A DNA stretch of 64,000 nucleotides from Sphingorhabdus sp. EL138. GTDB lineage: Bacteria > Pseudomonadota > Alphaproteobacteria > Sphingomonadales > Sphingomonadaceae. This document shows positions 17,358 through 25,575 of this stretch, piece by piece. Position 1 is the stretch's first letter. Every line of letters starts with the position of its first letter. Under the pieces are notes generated by a model. That model was given only the letters and a program-made list of their open reading frames with translations. It had not been told where the DNA came from and did no database searches. The position numbers and the translations under genes were made by a program. The stretch lies in assembly GCF_945882965.1 (NCBI RefSeq), contig NZ_CAMCWY010000001.1, positions 62,001-126,000 of the forward strand, given 5' to 3'.

Positions 17358-17612
17358 CTAACGAACTCCTCCACTTGGCATAATGCCTAGAAATCCCGCC
17401 TTTAGGCGGCGTGTATTAAGTACATAAGGCGCGCTGTGGTCTTTCGCAATGACTGCAGTCGTTCGCACAATGAATTTTACCAACCGGCTTTGGCGATAAA
17501 TTTACTTCGCTTTGCCGCTATTATCTGATGTATTGCAGAAGTAGAGCCAAGCGCGTCAGCATCAATGTTGCGCTGGTCACTTTGATCAAAAGATAAAATT
17601 TGGGGGAGCAGG

Positions 17613-18815
17613 ATGAAAAAATGGATATTCGGGTTTTTGCTGGTCATAGCATCGGCAGCAGGCGGTTTCTGGGTCAGTGCGGACAAGGATATGAAAGCGC
17701 TCCTGTACAGCCTGCCGACGGACGCTAACGTGCTGTTCTGGAGCGTAGAGCAACGCGACGCCGCGTTTCGTACCATGGATCGCATCCCCATCCTTGCTAA
17801 GGCCAATGTGATTGCGAAAGGGGACGAGGTGTATCCTTTGCCCAAGGGCGCGCCGTTGACGATCGTAACGGATGTCGATGCCTATATGAAGGCGCAACGC
17901 ACCGCCGGGTTGGTCATCATCCAAGATGGCAAAGTGCGGATGGAAAAATATGGTCTCGATTTTGGCGCAGAGGGTAAATGGACGAGCTTTTCTGTCGCGA
18001 AATCCTTCACCTCGACCTTGGTCGGTGCGGCGATAAAAGACGGCTATATCAAAAGAATTGATGACAAGGTTTCGGCCTATATCCCTGATCTGAAGGGCTC
18101 GGCTTATGATGACGTAACCATCAAACAATTGCTCACGATGACGTCCGGCGTCAAATGGAATGAGGATTATGAGGACCCCAAGTCCGACGTCGCTTTGTTC
18201 AACACGCATAAGGCCGAAAATGGCATGGACGTGACCGTCAGCTACATGCGCAAATTGCCGCGTGAGGCCCCAGCTGGTACAAAATGGGTCTATAAAACCG
18301 GTGAAACCAATTTGATTGGCGTGTTGGTCAGCTCCGCCACAAAGAAAACCTTGTCCGCGTATCTGTCCGAAAAATTATGGGCACCATTTGGTATGGAGCA
18401 GGACGCAAGCTGGCTGCTGGGGGCGACCGGGCACGAGATTAGCGGTTGCTGCATTCAGGCATCGACGCGCGATTATGCACGTTTTGGCGTGTTCATGCTG
18501 GGCGGAGCGAAGGTCAACGGCGCAAGCATCTTGCCCGACAACTGGATCGCGCCAGCGACGAGCAAGCAAGCGGACATTGATATGCCTGGTAAGGGCTATG
18601 GCTATCAATGGTGGACCTATGACGACGGCAGTTATGCCGCCCAAGGCATTTTCGGCCAAGGCATCTTCATTGACCCCAAGCGTAACCTTGTGATCGCATC
18701 GAACAGTAACTGGCCCAAGGCAACTGACCCCAACACGGTCGGTGTGCAGCGGGAAGCTTTTTACAAGGCTGTTCAAGCGGCGGTCGATTCAGAGGCTATG
18801 GCGCGCGCCAAATAA
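17613..18815 (+). CDS. Serine hydrolase of the class C beta-lactamase family
   Basis: A 400-residue exported hydrolase. An N-terminal signal or anchor helix (about 4-20) precedes the catalytic domain. The nucleophile motif SxxK is SVAK (Ser127, Lys130), and the tyrosine motif appears as WVYKTGETN in place of YxN. The C-terminal GYGYQWWTYDDGSYAAQGIFGQGIFIDP matches the third box region of 6-aminohexanoate-dimer hydrolase and esterase-type members rather than true AmpC lactamases. The substrate is unknown. GGGGAG precedes the ATG. It is transcribed alone, divergent to lemA. Confidence 0.88.
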   Translation: MKKWIFGFLLVIASAAGGFWVSADKDMKALLYSLPTDANVLFWSVEQRDAAFRTMDRIPILAKANVIAKGDEVYPLPKGAPLTIVTDVDAYMKAQRTAGLVIIQDGKVRMEKYGLDFGAEGKWTSFSVAKSFTSTLVGAAIKDGYIKRIDDKVSAYIPDLKGSAYDDVTIKQLLTMTSGVKWNEDYEDPKSDVALFNTHKAENGMDVTVSYMRKLPREAPAGTKWVYKTGETNLIGVLVSSATKKTLSAYLSEKLWAPFGMEQDASWLLGATGHEISGCCIQASTRDYARFGVFMLGGAKVNGASILPDNWIAPATSKQADIDMPGKGYGYQWWTYDDGSYAAQGIFGQGIFIDPKRNLVIASNSNWPKATDPNTVGVQREAFYKAVQAAVDSEAMARAK

Positions 18816-18953
18816 TTATGTTGCGGTGCAAAATAATTGCGAACCATCGCAACTAAATTACGCTGCGACATGTTGAAAAAAGGGGCTTTTCTAAGTCTGG
18901 ATATTAGTCCAGCATGACGGCCTCACAGACGGGGCCTCAGAGGGAGATTAGCC

Positions 18954-20063
18954 ATGGATTTTAAGACCTTTTTGTACGCAGGTAGCAATCGGCGCGCTAT
19001 GCTGAAAGGCATGGGCGTTGCGGCGGTTGGCTTCTCGCTGACCGGTGCGCTTGCTGGATGTGGCGAGAAAGAGGCGGCAAAGCTTGCCAATGGCGAAGAG
19101 GCCAAGCTGAACTTTTATAACTGGGACACCTATATTGGTGAGACCACGTTGGAAGATTACAAGGACAGCGCCGGCGTTGACGTGAACATGACTTTGTTCG
19201 CCAGCAACGACGAATTATTTGCCAAGCTGCGCGCGGGCAACCAAGGCTATGACGTCATCGTGCCGTCGAATGACTTTGTTGAGCGCATGGCCGCAGCGGA
19301 TATGCTGGTTGAACTCGACAAGGCGCAGATCCCCAATTTCAAGAACATTGCGCCTGATTATCAAGATGTGCTATATGATCCTGCGCGCAAATATTCTATG
19401 CCTTACACATGGCTGGCGCTTGGCATTGGGTATCGCAAGTCAAAGGTGAAGTTGGTTCCCGATAGCTGGAAAGTCCTGTTTGACAGTGACGAGTATAAGG
19501 GCCGCATTGCCGTGCTGTCTGAGGCGGGCGACATGTTCCGGCTCTATGGCAAATATCTGGGTAAATCGGTCAATGACCTTACCGACGCTGATATCAAAAT
19601 GATTGAAGCGATGATGATCAAGCAAAAGCCGAACATTAAATCCTTCCATGAAGACAATGGGCAGGATCTGTTGCTGAAGGGTGAGGTCGATCTTGTCCTT
19701 GAATATAATGGCGACATTGCGCAAGTGATGGTGGAAGACCCCGACATCGGCTTTGTCATTCCCAAGGAAGGCAGCCAGCTAAATTCCGATAATCTGTGCA
19801 TTCCAAAGGGTGCGCCGCATCCGAAAAATGCCCATGCTTTCATCAACTATTTGCTGGATGCCGAAGCGGGTAAGAAGATAACCGAGACAATCCTTTACCC
19901 AACACCTAATGACGCAGCAAAGGCGTTGATGCCCGATGATTATAAAAATAATCAGGTCATTTTCCCTCCTGCCGCTGTTCTGGCGAAATGCGAATATGCC
20001 AAATTTAATGCAGAGCTGCAGCCGAAATATGAGGAGGCGTTTACCCGCGTTCGGGCGGCATAA
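18954..20063 (+). CDS. potD: Polyamine ABC transporter substrate-binding protein (PotD/PotF-like)
   Basis: A 369-residue periplasmic binding protein. The N-terminus carries a twin-arginine-like SNRRAMLKGMG and then a lipobox LAGC, so it is probably a lipoprotein tethered to the membrane. The mature part matches spermidine/putrescine binders: LNFYNWDTYIGETTLEDY, AGNQGYDVIVPSNDFVERM, MPYTWLALGIGYRKSKV and GEVDLVLEYNGDIAQV. AGGGAGATTAGCC precedes the ATG. It heads the potDBCA transporter cluster; the order binding protein, two permeases, ATPase differs from the E. coli potABCD order. Confidence 0.93.
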   Translation: MDFKTFLYAGSNRRAMLKGMGVAAVGFSLTGALAGCGEKEAAKLANGEEAKLNFYNWDTYIGETTLEDYKDSAGVDVNMTLFASNDELFAKLRAGNQGYDVIVPSNDFVERMAAADMLVELDKAQIPNFKNIAPDYQDVLYDPARKYSMPYTWLALGIGYRKSKVKLVPDSWKVLFDSDEYKGRIAVLSEAGDMFRLYGKYLGKSVNDLTDADIKMIEAMMIKQKPNIKSFHEDNGQDLLLKGEVDLVLEYNGDIAQVMVEDPDIGFVIPKEGSQLNSDNLCIPKGAPHPKNAHAFINYLLDAEAGKKITETILYPTPNDAAKALMPDDYKNNQVIFPPAAVLAKCEYAKFNAELQPKYEEAFTRVRAA

Positions 20064-20066
20064 TTG

Positions 20067-20981
20067 ATGTCAGGGCCGTTGCAGGACTGGAAAAGCCAGA
20101 AGAAGCCTTTTGCCGCCGTTGCCTCGGCACCGGTGTTCTGGCTTACCCTGTTCTTCATCGCGCCCATGACCATCGTCTGGCTCTACAGCTTTGGACAGAA
20201 TGCTGGTCAAGCCGACATTGATATTTCTGGCACGCTCGACAATTACAAACGCGCGATTGAGTGGTTGTATCTTTCGATCTTCCTGAAAAGCTTTGCGGTG
20301 GCTGCGCTCACCACATTGATTTGCCTCATCATTGGTTTTCCGGTGGCAATGGCAATTACCTTTGCTGCGCCGAAATGGCGGCCTTGGCTGCTGCTGGGCA
20401 TCATGCTGCCTTTTTGGACCAACCTGTTGATCCGTACTTATGCGCTGATGGCGTTGATGGGCACCAATGGCTATATGAATAAGGGGCTGGGCGGGCTGTG
20501 GGAAGGCGCAAGCTGGTTGCGCACATTGGTGGGGATGCAACCGCTTGAGGCTTGGACGCCTGTGCAACTGCTCTACAATAATTTTGCGGTCGTATTGGGG
20601 CTGGTCTATGTGCATCTGCCCTTCATGGTGTTGCCGTTGTATTCGGCGCTCGACCGGCTGGACAAAAGCCTGATAGAGGCGAGCCTTGATTTGGGTGCAG
20701 GCCATTTCAAAACCTTCATTCAAGTCGTAGTCCCACTCGCGGCACCCGGAATTGTTGCCGGCGTTATGATCACGCTCATCCCTGCATTGGGGGCGTATCT
20801 GACGCCGGACCTGATGGGTGGCACCGATAGCCAGATGATTGCTAATGTGATCGAACGGCAGTTCAAGCGCGCCAATGACTGGCCGTTTGGCGCGGCTTTG
20901 TCCTTCCTGTTGATCTACGCAATGTTCATTTTGATCGCGCTGCAATCGATGCGGTCGAGCAAAGTGAAAGAGGCTGGCTGA
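20067..20981 (+). CDS. potB: Polyamine ABC transporter permease PotB/PotH-like
   Basis: A 304-residue inner-membrane permease with about six helices. The binding-protein-dependent transport motif EASLDLGAGHFKTFIQVVVPLAAPGI (EAA loop, contacts the ATPase) lies near residue 205. LIRTYALMALMGTNGYMNK is typical of the PotB/PotH branch. The ATG at 20067, 3 nt after the potD stop, is preferred to a TTG at 20064. The stop overlaps the potC start. Confidence 0.93.
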   Translation: MSGPLQDWKSQKKPFAAVASAPVFWLTLFFIAPMTIVWLYSFGQNAGQADIDISGTLDNYKRAIEWLYLSIFLKSFAVAALTTLICLIIGFPVAMAITFAAPKWRPWLLLGIMLPFWTNLLIRTYALMALMGTNGYMNKGLGGLWEGASWLRTLVGMQPLEAWTPVQLLYNNFAVVLGLVYVHLPFMVLPLYSALDRLDKSLIEASLDLGAGHFKTFIQVVVPLAAPGIVAGVMITLIPALGAYLTPDLMGGTDSQMIANVIERQFKRANDWPFGAALSFLLIYAMFILIALQSMRSSKVKEAG

Positions 20982-21817
20982 TGTTTAACCGCACCGCCAT
21001 CGCCCCGCTTGAATATACCCGCAAGCTTTGGATGCGCAGTTGGGTTGGGCTGACCATACTGTTCCTCTATGCGCCGCTCATCGTCCTGATGATTTTCAGC
21101 TTCAATGACAGCAAGCGCAACGTGATGTGGAAAGGTTTTACGCTCAAATATTATGAAAAGGCGCTCAATAATGATAGCTTGGTCGAGGCGATGGTCAATT
21201 CGCTCACCATCGCGTTCTTCGCGACGATCGTCAGCTTAGTCATTGGCGCGTTGGCCGCGGTCATGCTCTGGCGCTTTCGTTTTCCTTTCAAGGGGCTGGT
21301 CGAAGGCACCATGTCCTTGCCGATCATCGTCCCCGAAATATGCTTGGGCGTGGCGTTTTTGATCTTTTTCGCCAAGGTTGACTGGCCATCCGACCTGCCA
21401 TGGCCATTAAACCTTTCTGCCATCACTATCGCGCACATCACTTTCTGTTTTCCTTTTGTCGCCATGGTCGTGCGCGCGCGGTTGGCGAGTTTTAACAAGG
21501 AAGAGGAAGAGGCGGCAAAGGACCTTGGCGCAACCGAGTGGCAGGCGTTTCGCGATGTCCTGCTGCCGCACCTAAAGCCGTCTTTAGTTGCAGGCGCGTT
21601 GCTCGCCTTCACGCTCAGCCTTGATGATTTCGTCATCACCTTTTTCACCAGCGGTCCCGACACCATTACCTTTCCTGTAAAGGTCTATTCAATGGTCCGC
21701 TTTTCGGTCACGCCAGAGGTTAACGCCGCGTCGACCATCCTCATCGTTCTCACTGTCGCCCTGACCTTCATCGCGCTGAAATATCAGGGCGTGAAGGGCA
21801 TATCGGACGCCCATTGA
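20981..21817 (+). CDS. potC: Polyamine ABC transporter permease PotC/PotI-like
   Basis: A 278-residue inner-membrane permease. It has about six helices and the EAA loop EAAKDLGATEWQAFRDVLLPHLKPSLV near residue 185. APLIVLMIFSFNDSK at the start and LSLDDFVITFFTSGP are characteristic of PotC/PotI. The start is coupled to potB through TGATG (1-nt overlap). It forms the heterodimeric channel with PotB. Confidence 0.93.
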   Translation: MFNRTAIAPLEYTRKLWMRSWVGLTILFLYAPLIVLMIFSFNDSKRNVMWKGFTLKYYEKALNNDSLVEAMVNSLTIAFFATIVSLVIGALAAVMLWRFRFPFKGLVEGTMSLPIIVPEICLGVAFLIFFAKVDWPSDLPWPLNLSAITIAHITFCFPFVAMVVRARLASFNKEEEEAAKDLGATEWQAFRDVLLPHLKPSLVAGALLAFTLSLDDFVITFFTSGPDTITFPVKVYSMVRFSVTPEVNAASTILIVLTVALTFIALKYQGVKGISDAH

Positions 21818-21864
21818 GATGCGCGCCTATACCCGACACGAACCGACTTAGTTGGAATATTGAT

Positions 21865-22995
21865 ATGACCGAAACCAAACAGCCCATCATTCAAATCCGC
21901 AACGTGTCCAAACGCTTTGGCAAGGTGACGGCGGTCGACAATGTCAGTCTTGATATTCGCGCAGGCGAATTCTTCGTTCTGCTTGGGCCCTCGGGCTGCG
22001 GCAAGACGACTTTGTTGCGGATGATCGCGGGGTTTGAATTGCCGACTGAGGGGCAGATCGTGATTGATGGACAGGATATGAGTCTTGTTCCGCCAAACAA
22101 GCGGCCCGTGAACATGGTGTTCCAAAGCTACGCCGTGTTTCCGCATATGAACGTGACGGATAATGTGGGCTACGGCCTGCGCATATCGGGCGTATCGAAA
22201 GGCGAGATTCGCGACCGTGTTTCCGAAGCGCTTGAACTGGTAAAACTCGGCGGCTTTGAAGACCGGATGCCCGACCAAATGTCAGGTGGGCAGCGGCAGC
22301 GGGTTGCGCTCGCACGCAGCTTGGTCATGCGGCCCAAGGTATTGTTGCTTGATGAGCCGCTCTCGGCGCTCGACGCGAAATTGCGCGCGCAAATGCAATT
22401 TGAACTGGCGGATTTGCAGAACAAGATTGGTATTACCTTCGTTACCGTCACCCATGATCAAGACGAGGCGCTGTCGATGGCAAGCCGCGTTGCGGTAATC
22501 AACAAAGGTGAAGTTGCACAGCTCGCGCCACCATCGGACCTTTACGAATATCCCGCCAATCGGTTCGTGGCGGACTTTGTGGGTTCGGTAAACATATTTG
22601 AAGGCACGCTGACGCTGGACGAACCCGATAAGGCTGCCGTTGATTGTCCGGGCCTTGGTAAGGTTTACCTGAACCACGGTGTTACAGGCCCCCATGGGGC
22701 AAATGTGTGGATCGCGCTTCGCCCTGAAAAAATTTACCTGCACGTTCCCGGCGAAGGCAAAGCCGTCCGCGCCGCTGCCCAAGACGCACCCGACGGCCAC
22801 AATCTCGCGCGCGGTACGATTAAGGGCATGAGCTATCTTGGCGATGTCACTTTATATGATATTCAACTTGAGGGCGGCCAAATCATCCGCGTCAGCCGCC
22901 CCAACCTCTCGCGCCATGACCAGGAAGACTTCACCTGGGATGACAAGGTCAGCATGCACTGGCGCGCCGACAGTCCTGTTGTTTTGTTGAGCTAG
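21865..22995 (+). CDS. potA: Polyamine ABC transporter ATPase PotA/PotG-like
   Basis: A 376-residue ATPase. Walker A is GPSGCGKTT (41-49), the Q-loop MVFQSYAVFPHM, the signature SGGQRQRVALAR, and Walker B VLLLDEPLSALD followed by the H-loop THDQDEA. The C-terminal third is a TOBE-type domain (IALRPEKIYLHVPGE onward). A TTG-started frame begins at 21814, but ATG 21865 gives the normal family start. It ends the potDBCA unit and meets the convergent FKBP gene after 4 nt. Confidence 0.94.
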   Translation: MTETKQPIIQIRNVSKRFGKVTAVDNVSLDIRAGEFFVLLGPSGCGKTTLLRMIAGFELPTEGQIVIDGQDMSLVPPNKRPVNMVFQSYAVFPHMNVTDNVGYGLRISGVSKGEIRDRVSEALELVKLGGFEDRMPDQMSGGQRQRVALARSLVMRPKVLLLDEPLSALDAKLRAQMQFELADLQNKIGITFVTVTHDQDEALSMASRVAVINKGEVAQLAPPSDLYEYPANRFVADFVGSVNIFEGTLTLDEPDKAAVDCPGLGKVYLNHGVTGPHGANVWIALRPEKIYLHVPGEGKAVRAAAQDAPDGHNLARGTIKGMSYLGDVTLYDIQLEGGQIIRVSRPNLSRHDQEDFTWDDKVSMHWRADSPVVLLS

Positions 22996-22999
22996 AGGG

Positions 23000-23692
23000 C
23001 TAGTTCTGTATTGTCTCCCTCGGCGCTGGCCTGAGGTCAATTAACGTGACGATGATATTGCTGTCTGGTGATCCGTCTAAGGTTTTAGGCATACAGAAAC
23101 GGTAAGTTGAACCTATCGAAATCATGTTCAGGCTTTCTCGAAAAATCGGCGATGCTTGGCTCAACGGGATCTTTTCCCATTCGCTTTTTTGCTGCACTAC
23201 GCCAGTCGAGGTGTCAAAGATGGTGAAGTCGACAAGCGCCATGTCGCCATCGGCTGGCTTTTTACCAGCGGCAGCTTTCAGGATTTTAAAGCCGAGGCCC
23301 GTCGTGGTGGATTGTGTGCAACTGCGTTCAGCGACCGGAATGACTGGTTTTGGTGGCGGGTTGATGAAGGACAGCAGGTCAACCTCAAACACCAAATCGG
23401 CATTGGGCGGAATTGGGCCAGTGCCAGCCGCGCCATAGCCGAGCACCGCAGGGATACAGAGGCGATAGCTGCCGCCGGCTTGCATCAGTTGCAGGCCTTG
23501 GGCAAAGCCGGGAATGACGCCGCCAACGGGGAATTGGGCACCTTGGCCGGAATCAAATTCGCTGCCGTCTGCTGTCAGCATGCCCTTGTAATTCACGGTG
23601 ACATTGGACTCGGCGATTGGCCGCTCGCCCTTGCCCGGCTTGATGACGGTATAGGACAGGCCCTCCGGTGTTTTGACAGCGCAGGTAAGCAC
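23000..23692 (-). CDS. FKBP-type peptidyl-prolyl isomerase, 5' end interrupted by an amber codon
   Basis: The open part encodes 230 residues: a complete FKBP domain (about 8-112; VTVNYKGMLTADGSEFDSG, FPVGGVIPGFAQGLQLMQAGG, IPAVLGYG, GPIPPNADLVFEVDLLS) and a second, degenerate copy. The only start in this part is GTG 23692, with no ribosome site and no export signal. Read upstream in the same frame, an ATG at 23809 begins a good signal peptide (MTSPTLKRALITAA, ending FAPA), then a TAG at 23729-23731, then AAAPVAAKPKPPVL. A CAG in place of TAG would restore a normal exported FKBP. The gene may be a recent pseudogene, or the base may be an assembly error. Confidence 0.85.
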   Translation of the reverse strand: MLTCAVKTPEGLSYTVIKPGKGERPIAESNVTVNYKGMLTADGSEFDSGQGAQFPVGGVIPGFAQGLQLMQAGGSYRLCIPAVLGYGAAGTGPIPPNADLVFEVDLLSFINPPPKPVIPVAERSCTQSTTTGLGFKILKAAAGKKPADGDMALVDFTIFDTSTGVVQQKSEWEKIPLSQASPIFRESLNMISIGSTYRFCMPKTLDGSPDSNIIVTLIDLRPAPRETIQN

Positions 23693-23850
23693 TGGCGGCT
23701 TTGGTTTTGCCGCGACGGGCGCGGCGGCCTACGCCGGTGCAAATTGCAGGAGCAGGGCGCGGGTGAGGGCTGCCGTGATTAACGCGCGCTTTAATGTTGG
23801 TGATGTCATGGTTGCCTTTGGTAAGGGTTGAACGGGCTTTGTCTAGGTAG

Positions 23851-23970
23851 AAGAAACCGTAGTGCTGAACCTCTCGAAGCACGCCTCACAATGTCGCGCT
23901 GCATCTGAGAGACGCCCTTCGACCTTCACCAGCGCCTTGCGCTGGTGGCTCAGGGCTGCGGTTTTTTATG
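23851..23970. repeat. Dispersed palindromic repeat, copy A (with extra hairpin)
   Basis: This stretch reads AACCGTAGTGCTGAACC, TCTCGAAGCACGCCTC, about 30 variable bases, CCCTTCGAC, an insert, then GGCTCAGGGCTGCGGTTT. The reverse complement of 59924-60012 has the same blocks in the same order. The two arms are imperfect inverted repeats. Copy A carries an extra perfect hairpin of 9 bp with a 3-nt loop at 23927-23947 (CACCAGCGC/GCGCTGGTG) where copy B has only AG. It fills the gap between the FKBP and transaminase genes. Confidence 0.7.
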
Positions 23971-23975
23971 CCCCC

Positions 23976-25367
23976 TTATCCAATCGCCCGCAATTTCGGC
24001 TCGGCCTCATCAAGCGACTTGTGGATAATCCCGACAAGCTCGTCAATTTGTGCAGGGGTGATGATCAATGGCGGGCACATGACGATGCTGTCGCGGATGC
24101 CGCGCACCATCAGGCCGTTGCGGATGCAGATGTCGCGCACCATTGGCCCTGCGGTGCCCTCTGCGCCGCCAAAGCGGGCGCCGGTTGCCTTGTCCGCCAC
24201 AATCTCGATTGCGCCAAGCAAGCCGATGGAGCGCGCCTCACCGACCAAAGGATGGTCGCGCAATGGCGCGAGCGCCTTTGCCAGATAGGGCCCGGTTTCA
24301 TTGCGGACCTTGTCAACTAGGGCTTCGCGCTCCAATATCTCGATATTGCGCAAGGCAACAGCCGACGCCACCGGATGCCCCGAATAGGTATAGCCATGGA
24401 CGAAATCGCCGCCGGTTTTCATCACCTTGATGATGTCCGCGCTGACCGCCACGGCAGAGATGGGCAGATAACCCGACGAAAGCCCCTTCGCCATGGCGAT
24501 GATGTCGGGCTGAATACCCATGGTTTCGTGGCCCCACATATTGCCAGTGCGGCCAAAGCCGCAAATGACCTCATCACAGACCAATAATATGCCATATTTG
24601 CGGCAAATTGCCTCAACCTGCGGCCAATAATTGGCGGGCGGGATGATGACGCCACCGGCACCTTGTACAGGCTCACCAATGAAGGCTGCGACGTTTTCAG
24701 GACCGACCTCTAATATCTTGTCTTCAATGGCTTGTGCGCATGCTGTGCCGAAATCCTCAGGCGTCATGTCGCGGCCTTCGTTGTAATAATAAGGCTGACG
24801 CACATGTTCGATGCCAGCCATCGGCAATATGCCCGGCGCGGGGAAGCCTTGGTCATGCATCGCCTTCATCCCGCCCATGCTGACGCCAGCTACGGTGGAA
24901 CCATGATAGGCATTGTGGCGGCTGATGATGATGGTGCGGCTGTGCTCGCCCTTTACCTGCCAATAATGGCGCACCATGCGCAATATGGTGTCATTGGCTT
25001 CGGAGCCGGAGCTGTTGAAAAATACATGCGGCAGACGTCCGCCCGTCAGGCTCGCAATCTTGTCGGCCAGCATGATGGCTGGCGCATTCGCGGTTTTGAA
25101 GAAGCTGTTATAATAAGGCAGCTCACGCATCTGGTCACGCGCGACGTCAGCCAATTCGTCGCGACCATAGCCGACATTGACGCACCACAGACCAGCCATG
25201 CCGTCCAAAATGCGGTTGCCTTCGCCATCGTGAATGTAGCAGCCTTCGGCATGGGTGATGATCCGGCTTCCGCCCAGATCTTCAATCTCTTGCCAGTCGG
25301 CTTGTGCGGGCAAATGGTGGGCGATGTCCAAACGGCGAAGTTCGGCGATGTCGTAATTGCGTGGCAT
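23976..25367 (-). CDS. spuC: Class III aminotransferase, putrescine-pyruvate type (SpuC-like)
   Basis: A 463-residue PLP-dependent omega-transaminase. It has the PLP-phosphate loop SSGSEAND (about 119-126), Asp265 in LLVCDEVICGFGRTG, and catalytic Lys294 in AMAKGLSSGY. YNSFFKTAN and GHPVASAVALRN match the putrescine/beta-alanine-pyruvate group, which transfers the amino group of putrescine to pyruvate giving 4-aminobutanal. Assignment to putrescine is supported by the potDBCA genes and a PuuD-like gene close by. A broader amine substrate range is possible. Confidence 0.85.
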   Translation of the reverse strand: MPRNYDIAELRRLDIAHHLPAQADWQEIEDLGGSRIITHAEGCYIHDGEGNRILDGMAGLWCVNVGYGRDELADVARDQMRELPYYNSFFKTANAPAIMLADKIASLTGGRLPHVFFNSSGSEANDTILRMVRHYWQVKGEHSRTIIISRHNAYHGSTVAGVSMGGMKAMHDQGFPAPGILPMAGIEHVRQPYYYNEGRDMTPEDFGTACAQAIEDKILEVGPENVAAFIGEPVQGAGGVIIPPANYWPQVEAICRKYGILLVCDEVICGFGRTGNMWGHETMGIQPDIIAMAKGLSSGYLPISAVAVSADIIKVMKTGGDFVHGYTYSGHPVASAVALRNIEILEREALVDKVRNETGPYLAKALAPLRDHPLVGEARSIGLLGAIEIVADKATGARFGGAEGTAGPMVRDICIRNGLMVRGIRDSIVMCPPLIITPAQIDELVGIIHKSLDEAEPKLRAIG

Positions 25368-25387
25368 GAAAAGGTCTCCTGAATATT

Positions 25388-25493
25388 CCCCTCCCGCAGG
25401 CGGGAGGGGTTAGGGGAGGGTGCGAGCCGCAGGCGAGCTATTTAACTTAGCCGTAGCAGGCCCACCCCCAGCCCCTCCCGCTTGCGGGAGGGG
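25388..25493. repeat. Inverted pair of G/C-rich palindromes (REP-like)
   Basis: Two perfect 9-bp palindromes, CCCCTCCCG/CGGGAGGGG, lie at 25388-25409 (loop CAGG) and 25472-25493 (loop CTTG). Inside them GGTTAGGGGAGGGTG and CCCACCCCCAGCC are imperfect inverted copies, so the whole 106-bp unit is a head-to-head pair. It occupies the spacer between the SpuC-like and PuuD-like genes and could form a large hairpin in the transcript. Confidence 0.75.
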
Positions 25494-25575
25494 AGCGATA
25501 GGCAGCGCCCAAATCTGGATCAGGGCGAAAAGCCAATCCGCGCTTGATAGCGATTATATCGGGTCACTTTGTTGT

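Noticed and set aside
20070-20945. A 291-residue minus-strand frame rich in His, Gln and Arg
   Set aside because: It is antisense to potB and shows no domain; potB has the full permease motifs.
23729-23731. TAG recoded as an amino acid throughout the genome
   Set aside because: Other genes here end at TAG in the normal place (for example DUF6456, uup and potA), so general reassignment does not fit.
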